Shown: positions 36,970-46,900 of the stretch, in pieces
Layout of the letters: each line of letters begins with the position of its first letter
How positions within the stretch are numbered: the stretch's first letter is position 1
Source: Deltaproteobacteria bacterium
GTDB taxonomy: Bacteria; Desulfobacterota; Desulfarculia; Adiutricales; Adiutricaceae
Assembly: GCA_031278475.1 (NCBI GenBank)
Contig: JAITKK010000056.1
Span: 1-49,411 of the forward strand
Reading direction: 5' to 3'
Length of the DNA: 49,411 nucleotides
Notes under the pieces: model-generated
Told to the model about the DNA's origin: nothing
What the model saw: only the letters and a program-made list of their open reading frames with translations
Database searches by the model: none
Made by a program: the position numbers and the translations under genes

Positions 36970-37935
36970 TCAAGGCAAGGCCCCCTGGGGGGCCTTCTCG
37001 GGATCCCCGGCCGCCGTGGGTTCCCCGGCCGCCTTGCCCGCCACGCCCCTGGACGCCGGGTCGCCCGCGAACAGAAGCCTCAGGCCCACGGAATTGTACC
37101 TCAGGGATGGTTTGAGCGGCATCCTGCGGGTGACCGTCAGGGTCTCGGGCTGGTTGTAGAAGGCCCCGCCCCGCAGCACCTTCTCGAGGCCGCTCCTGGG
37201 GCCGATGGGGTCCTGGTTCTGGCCGTTTGCGTAGAAGGCCGGGTTGTACCAGTCGGCCACCCACTCCCAGACGTTCCCCAGAACGTCGCGCAGCCCCAGC
37301 GGGTTGGGCTTTTTTAGGCCGATGGGGTGCGGCGTGCTCCCGGAGTTGCCCTTGTGCCAGGCGTAATCGCCCAGGTCGGCCAACTTTCCCGGGAACCCCG
37401 TGTCCTGTTGGGTGCCGCCCCTGGCGGCCAGCTCCCACTGGGCCTCGCTGGGTATCCTGTAGCCGTCGGTACCCTCCAGCTCGTTCAGCATGACCACGAA
37501 CTCGAAGGCGTCGGCCCAGGAGATGTTGTGCACCGGCCCGAGGGGGTCCTTGAAGCGGCTGGGGTTCATGCCCGTTACCTTCTCGTAGCTTGCCTGATCC
37601 AGCTCCTTCGCGGCTATGTGGAAGGGCTCGCTGATGCTCACCTCGTGGACCGGGCCCTCGCCGGGGAGTGCCCCCTCGCCCTCGTAACCCATGCTGAAAC
37701 TCCCGGGCCCCACCTTCACGAAGTCCATGCCCAGGCTGTTGCGGAAGCCCCCTGTGGCCTGGGGCGCCGCCTGGGCCTGCGGGGCCGCCTGGGCCTCCGC
37801 CCTGGCAGCCTGCGGGAGGGAAACAAACGCCAAGGCCAGGGCCGCAAGGAGGGAGAAGGCCGCCCCCGTCATGGCTCCCTTTGCCAGTCCCTTTGCCCCT
37901 CCCATGGCCCCCATCTTCCTGTGTCCTTCCCTCAT
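36970..37935 (-). CDS. Exported SUMF1/FGE-fold protein without catalytic cysteines (PvdO-like context)
   Basis: 321 residues. Signal peptide about 20-46 (FSLLAALALAFVSLPQAARA), then an Ala/Gln linker and a SUMF1 domain (about 62-290). Domain blocks: NSLGMDFVKVGPGSFSMG, the YRIPSEAQWELAARGG motif, GLRDVLGNVWEWVADWYNPA and LEKVLRGGAFYNQ. The C-terminal region LRYNSVGLRLLF has no Cys, whereas true formylglycine-generating enzymes use two there, so sulfatase activation is unlikely. A periplasmic SUMF1 protein next to an NRPS recalls PvdO, which oxidises the pyoverdine precursor in the periplasm. The ATG overlaps the NRPS stop (ATGA at 37935-37932), so translation is coupled. The tail is Pro/Gly-rich. 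Confidence 0.88.
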   Translation of the reverse strand: MREGHRKMGAMGGAKGLAKGAMTGAAFSLLAALALAFVSLPQAARAEAQAAPQAQAAPQATGGFRNSLGMDFVKVGPGSFSMGYEGEGALPGEGPVHEVSISEPFHIAAKELDQASYEKVTGMNPSRFKDPLGPVHNISWADAFEFVVMLNELEGTDGYRIPSEAQWELAARGGTQQDTGFPGKLADLGDYAWHKGNSGSTPHPIGLKKPNPLGLRDVLGNVWEWVADWYNPAFYANGQNQDPIGPRSGLEKVLRGGAFYNQPETLTVTRRMPLKPSLRYNSVGLRLLFAGDPASRGVAGKAAGEPTAAGDPEKAPQGALP

Positions 37936-40900
37936 ATGCCTGCAAAACCCTTCAGAAGCCGCAAGGCCTGCCCCGCGGCCCCCCCTTGGATTAGCGAGAA
38001 GTGGTCCGCCTGGACCGTCTCCTCCGCGAACGGGCCCTTGGCCAGCCCGGATAGCCCGCTGGGGACGGCCCCCGGCGGGGGCACCGGGAAGGGGGACGCC
38101 AAGGCCGGCCTCAGGCAGAGGACCGGGGACGACAATGGCCGCGGCCTGTGGGCCCGCCAGGCCCCAAGCTCCCGCAGGGCCGCGCCCATCCTGCCCTCCC
38201 GCCTTTTGGGGCCGAAACCCTCGTAGTGGCCGAGCGAGCCAAGGAGGGCCAACGCGTCCGACTCCGGCGAGCCCTCGGGCTTGGAGGCCCCCTCCGGGGG
38301 GGACAAGGGGTCCAGCAGCAGCAGGCAGCTTAGCCTCGCCCCGGACAAGCCCTCGTACTGCCTAGCGGCCTCCCAGGCGAGCGGCCCCTTGAGTCCCAGG
38401 CCGGCCAGCACGAAGCCCCCTTGCGGGAACCGCTCGGCCAGGGCCCTGGCATAGGCGCCCGCAAGGTCCGCCAAGGGCCCGTCGGGCCCTTGGGCGGCGG
38501 GTCGCCCGTCCTCGGGATCCCGGCCCCCGCCGCCCAGCCATGGGTTCAGGGCCAGCACCCCCTGCCCCTCGGGCCAGGCGTCCATAAGCCCCCTGAAGGC
38601 CATGAGGCTCCCCGCAGGCCCCGGGCAGAGCGCGAGCTGCGGGCCCCCGCCGTCCCTCGCGTCGTACAGGGCCGGGCCGACGCGCTCCAAGAGAAGGTCC
38701 AGGGCGGCCGCGAGCTCCCTCGCGCTCCTCGCGTGGAGGACCGGCTCGGGGCCAGGGGCCACGCCCGCGAGATGCGAAAGGGCGGCCGACACCTCCACGG
38801 CCTTCAGGGAATCCCCCCCAAGGGCCACGAAGCTGTCGTTAAGGTATATGGTGCCTCCCAGGGCGTCCTTCAAGGCCTTGGACACCATCGCCTCGGAGAG
38901 GCTTCTGGGGGCCTTGTCACGGCCCGCGAGGAGCCCCGCCCCGTAGGGCCTGGGAAGCGCCGCCTCGTCCAGCTCGCCGTCCGGGCCTATGGGCCAGCGG
39001 GGGAGCGTCACTATGAAGCGGGGGACCAGGGCCGCCGGGAGCCTTTTGCCAAGGTGGTCCCGAAGCCCCCTCGCGAAGGCCGCGTCCTGGGAGGCCGTCC
39101 CCCCGGCCTCTTCCAGGCCGGGGGCCCCCGCGCCTTCCGGGGCCCCCGGCCCCGAAAGGGGCCGGGCAGGGTCGCCTTCCGGGGCCGTCGGGGAATCGGG
39201 AACGCTCGGGCCCGGCACCGGGAGCGGCTCATAGGCGAGCCCGGCCTCGTCATCGTCCGACAGCTCCGGCATGTCCAAAAGGTCGAAGTCCCCGGATTCC
39301 CCGGAGAGGGTGTCCAGGGCCTCGTAGGGGAAGACATCCTCCTGGCCAAGCTCGCCGTGCTCGGGCCCCAGCGGGGCCCCCTCCCGGATGACGTAGGCGT
39401 AAAGCGAGCTTCCCCCGCTTCCCGGGGCCGCGAGAACCCTGCAGTCGAAGACCCCGGGGAAGGCCGTTATCAGCCGTTCCATGTCCCCAAGCGAGGGAGA
39501 GCGGCCGGCCAGGTTCAGAAGGGGGCGCATCCCGCCCAGGTGTGCCACCGAGCCGTCCGGGAGGATCCTGGCCCTTTCCGAGGTCCTGAAGTACCTGCGT
39601 CCGTTGGCCGGGAGAACCCCCGGATCCCTCGCGAAGGCCTTGGCGCTCTCCTCGGGGAGCCTCAGGTAGCCCTGGAAGAGCGTAGGCCCGGAGACGCAGA
39701 GCTCGCCCGGGTATCCCTGGGGCCTGGGCGAGCCGTCCTTCCCCAGGACAAGGGCCGAGACGCCCTGGACCGGGCGGCCGAGGCCCGGATCCCCGTAACG
39801 GGCGCAGAGAAGGGGCCCGGCCGCCTCCCGCACCCTGAACTCGGACCAGACCGCGTAGGGCAGGCCCGTCGAATCCACCGGAATGCCGCCGTTAAGCCTC
39901 AGGACCCGTAAGGCGCCCGGGGCCCTGAGCCCCAAAAACTCCCTTGCCAGGGCCCCGGCGATTGTCCCGTGGGCGACGCCGCCCTCCTCCATGAAATCCC
40001 TCAGGGCCTTCCCGGAGGCCCTTGCGCCCTGCCCTGGGAAGAGGCACTCCGCGCCCGCGAGAAGCATGGCCAGGATGTCGGGTACGAAAAACGGCGAGAA
40101 CGGCGGCGGGGCCAACACCCTGTCGCCCTTCCCGATGCCGTAAAAGCCGGGGAGCCACAGGGCGTGGGAGGACAAGGCGTCGCCCCCGAAGGCTATTAGC
40201 GCGGGCCTTCCTGAAAGCGGCCCGCGGGGCACCAAGAGGGCCGCCCCCCCGGGAAGCGGCGGTCCCTCGGGCGGGAGCCCGGGGAAGGGGCTCAGGCGGC
40301 CGTTTTCGCGGACCAGCACCTTGGGGCCCTCGAAACCCTTGGACAAAGAGGACAGCCTCTCATGGGCAATCAGAAGCTCGGGGCCCGCCTCGGAAAGGTA
40401 CGCCGAGACCGCATCCCTGGGCGCGAAGGGGTCAAGCGGGAGGACGGCCGCGCCCGAGGCGAGAAGGCCCACGATTGCGGCCACCAGATCCGGCCCGGGC
40501 GGGAGCAGCACGGCCCCCAGCTGCCCGTTCCCCAGCTCGCCCGAGAATTCCTGGAACTCCCTGGCCCGCGCCCAGAGCGCGGCCCTTCCCACGCCCGCGC
40601 CCTTCATTGCCAAAAGCGGCGTGTCGGCCCCGTCCGAGAGCCTTCCCACCAGAAGCCCGGAAAGCGCGGGTGCCGGCCCGGGGAGCAGGGCCTGGGCCGC
40701 GAGAGAGGGGTTCGGGTCCCTTTGGCCGGAAAACGCCTTGAACGCGAGATCCGGGTTGTCCGACGCGTTCCGCAAGGCCCCGAGGAAGGCGTCCCGCAGA
40801 AGCGTCGCGGCCCCCTCTGGCATCGAAGCCCTATTGAACTCCAAAAACCCCGATGCTTTGGGCTCATGAACCAGATGCAGGGCCAGATCGTATGCGGGAT

Positions 40901-43900
40901 GAAGCCTCCCCGAGAAAGCCCCCCCGGCTTCCTCCGGTTCGTCAAGGCCCATGACGACTATGTGCCCCAGATAGGCGTCCGCCGGGAATTGCGCGCGCCC
41001 CGGGCCCAGGATCCTCGGAAGGGGCGGGAGCCCCGCCTTGCCGCAGTCTATCAGCTCCTGGGAAACACGGGCCGCGTCCGAGAAGCGGGTGTCGTCCGCG
41101 AATTCAAGCAGCATCGGGACGAAACGGGGTCCCTCCGGGCCCTTCCCCACCAAGAGCCCGAAGCCCCCTTGCCCGGAGTCCAGCCAGCGGGCGAGGCTCA
41201 GCCCCCAAGCCGCGGCCATGAAGGCCGGAACGCTCACCCCCGCCTTCGAGGAGGCCTCCCCTATCCTTTCCGAAAGCCCCTGGTCGATGCCAAGCCCCAA
41301 GCTGACCTGGCCCTCGGTAAGCAAACCTGTGTCGCCCATGCCCGTACGGGCGTCAGGGACATTCAGGCCTTCCAACAGCGCGACAGGCTCCCAGCCGGAA
41401 AGAAGCCCCCTTGCCCGTTCCATGTCGGAGGCGCTCGCGCCTTCCCTGTCGTCGTTCCCTATGAGGGAATAGGGTTTTTCGCCCGATGGCCCTTCAAGCC
41501 CACCGGAAATTTCCGCGATGCGCCCCAACACCCACTTGGCCCCCAAGGGATCCAAGGCGAAGAGGCCGTAGGCGAGCCTTAGCCTTGTTCCGTCCCCGGC
41601 TCGCTCCATGGAAAGGACGCTTAGCCCCCCCTTGCTTATGCCTGTGGCCGCATGCCCCAGCGGGAGTGGGTTCGGGTCAGGCGCAATCTGGTCCCCGCCC
41701 GGGTCAAAACCCGGGCCAGGGCCCGTAAGCGCTGCCTTCAGTGGCTCGCCCTCGGCCAACCGGATCCTTAGCATGGGGAGTTCGGAAACCAACCTGCCGA
41801 GAGCCTCTTCCACCTTGGCGGGGTCAAGCTCCACTGGGACCTCCAGGGTGGCGATGCCCTGGTCGGGCGCGGCGTCCCCCTGGGAAAGGGCCCTGTAGGC
41901 AAGGGACGCCCTAAGCGGACCAAGGGCGAAGCCCTCGCCTTCCCTGAGCCCCCGCGGGGGCTCACTTAACGGAAAAGGGCGGGTTTGGCCCTCCCCCGAA
42001 AGCGGATCCTGGGCCAAGTCCCCGTGCCCGTCCGCAGCGGCGTCCGCGCCCTGCTCCCCGGCTTGCCCAATGGGCAAATCCGAATCCCCGGCAAGCTCGG
42101 CCTCGAAGTTCAGTATCCCGGAATCCCCCTCCGATGGCCCGGGCATATCGGGCTCGAGCATGTCGGGCTCTAGTATCTCGGGCTCGGGCTCGAGGCCGAG
42201 GCTTTCCTCGGCGGACAGGCCGCCCAGCTCGTCGAGGCCGATTGCGCCCTCGGGAAGCACGAAACCCTGATCCAGAAGGCTTAAGGCCTCGGCCCCCAAG
42301 GCCGGGGGGATTTTGGGTTCCTTTGCGAACCCGGTCCCCGACCCGGTTCCCGACCCAATCCCCGAATCGGTTCCCGACCCAAGTTCCGGCCCGCTGCCGG
42401 TCGCCATGGAAGGATGGACATCCGGGCCCAGGGATGAGTCTATCTCGGGTTCAAGGGAGGGATCGAGTTCGGAATCATATCCCAGCTCCTCCGGGATGGC
42501 ATCGGGCGACAGTTCCATAATATCGTCAAGGCCTGTTTCGGCCCACGGGCCATCGGCGGAATCAATCCCCCCGCCCGGAGGCTCGGCAGTCCTTGGTCGA
42601 AGCCCCGGGGAACCCGTCCCCTCTTGGCCTTCCGCGACCATCCCGTCGAAGAGCGCGAACAGCCCGGGGCTGGTATCCTCTGCCTGGGCCTCGGAGCCGT
42701 TCCCGCCGCGGGAGGGGAGGACGTCCGGACCGTCGATATCCTCGAGCTCGTCCGGGCCGGGCGGGGAAAGAGGCGCAAGCCCCGCGACAGGGGCATGGGG
42801 GACCGGCGGTTCATGGTATCTGCCGGTTGGGACGTAAGGGGGCCCGCTTGGTTGCGCGCCCTGCGCGAACGCGAGGTGCCTCGCGATTTCCCCCGCGAGG
42901 GACCATGGCGTGGAAAAGGCCATTATCTCCCGAACGCCCGCGGGCGCGCCCCTTGCCTTTAGTTCCTTGGACAAAAGGTAGGCATCGTCTTCGGTCATGC
43001 CGTTCGCGAGCATGGATTCCTGGTCCGCTATGTCCTCCCCGAAAAGGGCCTTGTGGGATTCCCGCACGGCCTTCAGGGCCTGCCCGAATGCCTCGCCCGA
43101 GACGCCCTCGGGCGGCGGGGGCGTTCCCTCGGGCGGGGACGCGAGCCGCAGGGTATCGATCTCCCCGCGGGGGTCCAATGGCAGCCTGTCGGATATTATC
43201 AGGTAGGCGGGGTTGAGCCACGGGGGGAGCGACCCCGCGATCCCGAGGCGCGCCCTGGAAAGCTGCCTCGCGCCCTCGCCTAGGTCGCCCTCTATCCCCG
43301 CGAACAGCCACAACGCGAGCGTTTCCTGGGACTTGTCGCTTAGGATGGTCCCCAGGCGCACGCCCTTCAGAAACGATTTCGCGAATATGCGCCGCTCGAC
43401 GAGGGGAGGGGCGTAGATTCTTCCCTGGAGCGAGGGGATGTCGGCCGATGCGAGCGGGTTGAAATGGCCGTCGAGGTCCAAAAAGGCGCATTCGCCCATT
43501 GGGACCATTCCCTCGGGAAGCCTTGACAGCCGCGGCTTGGGCGTGAGCCCCATCGTTTGGTCCGGCCCCCTTGGGGCCGGGCCCCCAGAATCGCCGGCCT
43601 CGGCAAAAGCCCCGGCTTGGGGAAAGGAAGTAACGACAGGCCCTTCGCCTTCCTCTTCGCTTGCAAGCGCTTGGGCCTCAAGGGCCGCGGGTCCCGGCAT
43701 TCCGGAAGCCGTGCCGGCCTTGCCTTTGTTTTCCGGGCCGCGCCTTGTCTTGGAGGCCCCGGAGAGCCATGCCAGGTCCACCCCCTCGAAATCCTTGGGC
43801 TTCAGGGCCAGCTTGTTGGGAGTCTTTTCCCGGGCCGAGCCGTCGGCTTCTTCCCCGTCTGGGCCCTCCATGCCCGGGGGGGTCTCGTAATAGTCCTCCG

Positions 43901-46900
43901 CGGTCTTCAGCGTGTCGGGCACGTGGAAGCGCGGGATCCCGTCGGACACCAGGGGCCCCGCGAGATTGAGCCGGCCTATCGAAAGCCGCGGGAGGGCGTT
44001 GCCGCCCGCCCCCAGCACGAAGGCGATGACGCCCGGTGCGGGCCGCCCCATGGGCTGCTCGCCCGAGCCAAGGGGGATGTCCCTGTGCAGGGCCGGAAAG
44101 CCCGGCCTGTCGTAGACGTAGGTGACCCTCAGCCCCTCCCTCCCGGCGTAGAGGGTGCCAGGATCGCGGCCGCCCAGGGCAAGGGCGCGGAGCTTTGGCA
44201 GATCGGCTTTTCCCAGAAGGGATTTGCCTACCCTCGCGGGAAGGTAGGCGAAGGATATGGCGTTGTCCCGGACGAAGGCGTGGAGGCCCTCCTGGCCGTG
44301 GCCCTCCCTGAAATCGCACTCGTGCTCGCAAAGGCAGGCCCCTTGGGCCAAGGCGGGCATGGCCTCGGAAAAGAGCCTCAGGTGCCCCAGCCCCTTGGGA
44401 AGCAAGGCCCTGTCGCCCGGCCTCAGGGGGAACAGGGCCTTGGCCGAGCCCACCCTGTTGAGCGCGTTGGAGTAGCTCAGGCACTCCGGGGCGACGCCTC
44501 CGCCAAGCGCCCCGAGGCCCTCGCCGTGGATGACCGCGACCGTCCTGTCGTCGCCATCGGGGGAATCCAAAAACTGCAGGAGCACGAGCCGGTCAAAGCC
44601 CCCTTGCGGGGGCTTTGGCCGGGGGGGCTCCAGGAACAAATCGAGGTCCAGGAATTTCCCGCGGTGCCCAAGGGAGGATAGGGTGGCGGCACTGGCTGTC
44701 GGCCCTATCACCGTGGTCAGCCCATCCCTCACGGCCTTTGAAAGCGTCGCGGCCGACAGTTTCGGATCCAGCGTCACAAGGGTCGCCTCGGTCCTGAGGA
44801 TTGCGAGGGAGCAGGCGACGGACAGGGCCCCGTACGGGAGGAACAGCCCCACCTTGGGAAGCTCCTTGGGGGCCTTGGGGAAATCCAGGTAGATCCTCTG
44901 CTCCAGCCCGGAGACGAAAAGCTCCAGTTCCGAATGGGTGAGCGTCAGGGACTGCGAGGAGATCGCGGGCAAGTCCGAATGGACCACGGATGCCTTTATG
45001 GTCACCTGCGGGAGCGGCGGGATGTCGCCAAGGGGCTCGTAGCCGGGGCCCGCGGCCGCCCCGAGGACGTCCTCCAGCCGCTCTTTGGGGAGCCCGGGCG
45101 GGAATGCGTGGGCGCCGCCCTGCCCCTGGGCTTGGACCCCGCCATGGCCTTTGGCCCCCCTTCCCGCGAGCATGCCCTGCAGGGTGTCCCGCCACAGGGA
45201 CAGGAAATCCGACAGCGGCTCCGTCCGGAAGCGCGCGGGCGAGGCGTGGAGCATCAGCTCCGCCCCGCCCTCGCCCACCTGGCAAGAGGCGGCAAGCTCG
45301 AACTCGGAGGCCCTGGGGACCCTCACGGGTATCTCGTTTATCTCAAGGGACGGCGGCCCAAGCCGCGACAGCCCCTCGTGGCAAAACGCTATATCCCCGA
45401 ACGAGAGCCCAAGGGCCGAGGCCGCCCTGAGGGCGTCCCTGGCGTAGGGCGCGGACGCGACGGAATAATCCTCCAGCCCGCGCGCCATGCCCTGGAGCCC
45501 GTCGCCCGTGTCCGTGGGAAGGGCTATGGGGACAGGGTCCATGAGCTGCCCCACCAGGCCCTGGAAGGCCGAGGGCAGCCCCTGCCTCTGGGGCCCGAGC
45601 CTCGCATAGACGGCCCTGCCCTCCCCGGAATAAAGGGACAGGGTGGTGGCGAACGCGGCCTCGGCCAATAGCTCCGGCCTTACCCTCCAGTTCCTGGAAA
45701 GGTTCCTGAGCTTGCGGAAGGCCTGGTCGGAAAGCCCCAGGGCGAGCGGTCCTGAGGCGAGCCCCGGGTCCGGATCCCCCAAAGCCGGGGGCAATGCCTG
45801 GGAGAGGGATTTTACGCCCTGCAAGGCCTCCCGCAGGTAGGCCGAGGCGTCCTTCGCGGGTTCGCCCATCCAGGAGGACAGGGGCTTGGGCGTCCCCCTG
45901 GGGGGGCGCCCGGCCAAAAGCTCCTCAACAACCACCGATAGGCCGTAGCCGTCAAGGGCGAGCTCGGAATAGCTTATGAGGAGGTAGGAGATCCCCTGGG
46001 TCTCGAAGAGATCCACCCTGAAGAGCGGCCCGTCGGGGGGCCCCCCGTCGCGTATGCCGTCCGCGAAGGCCAGGACCCTTTCCAGGGCCTCCTTCGGGCC
46101 GTAGGAGGATAGCGAGGTATAGGCGAACGGAAGCCCGGCCTCCGGCATCGCGCCCAAGAGCGGCTCCCCGTCCCGCTCCAGGACCCTCAGGCGCAAGGCC
46201 TCGTGCCTATCGGAGAGCAGCCCCAGCCTTTCGCCCAGGGCGATGGGATCGAGCGCCGCGGCCAATTTCAGGAGCCTCTGCCTGTTCCCCCTCCCCACCG
46301 TCTCCCTGGCCCTCATAAGGGAAAGCTGGTAAGGCCCGGGAGGGTAGGCCCAGAGCGGCCGGAGCCCCGAGGCCTTCCCCAGCTCGGGCGAGGGGCCGGA
46401 ACCAAGGGCCTGGGCCTTCGCGGGGCCCGCGGCCTCGCCTCCCGCGCCCCCTTGGGCGCGGGGGGCGGAAGGACCCCCGGTCCCGCCGGGCCCCCCGGGC
46501 CCGCCCAGGCCGTCGGGGGGCGCCGGGTGCATGTGGCCCGCGGCCTCCCGCAGGTCCAAAGAGGAGAGGAGTTTGCCGGGGTCGAGGATCCAGCCGTCCG
46601 CCAAGAGCCCCGCCGTGACCATGGTCGCGTGCAGGGAATCGCCCCCCAGATCCAAAAAGGAATCCATGGGCCTGGGCCGGGAGTCCGGGGCCAGCCCAAG
46701 GGCCTCGCGGACCCTTTGGAGCAGGGCCTTCTCGGCCGGGCCGCTGAGGCCGCCCTCGTCGGGGAGCGGAACCGGGGCCGGGAGCCTCGCGATGTCCACC
46801 TCGCCGTAGGGATCGAGCGGCAGCTCGGTCACGAAGGCGAGCCTCGAGGGGATCTCGCTGTGCCACATCATGCCCCACAGGCTTGAGAGCAGGCCCCGCT

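Noticed and set aside
36970-37935. SUMF1 protein as a genuine formylglycine-generating enzyme (sulfatase maturase)
   Set aside because: The C-terminal active-site region contains no cysteine and no sulfatase is nearby; EgtB-type activity is also unlikely because the DinB-type iron-binding domain is missing.
38421-39911. Long plus-strand open frame (496 residues) opposite the NRPS, and similar ones across 42000-48500
   Set aside because: Shadow frames of the minus-strand gene; the minus strand carries recognisable domain motifs throughout.
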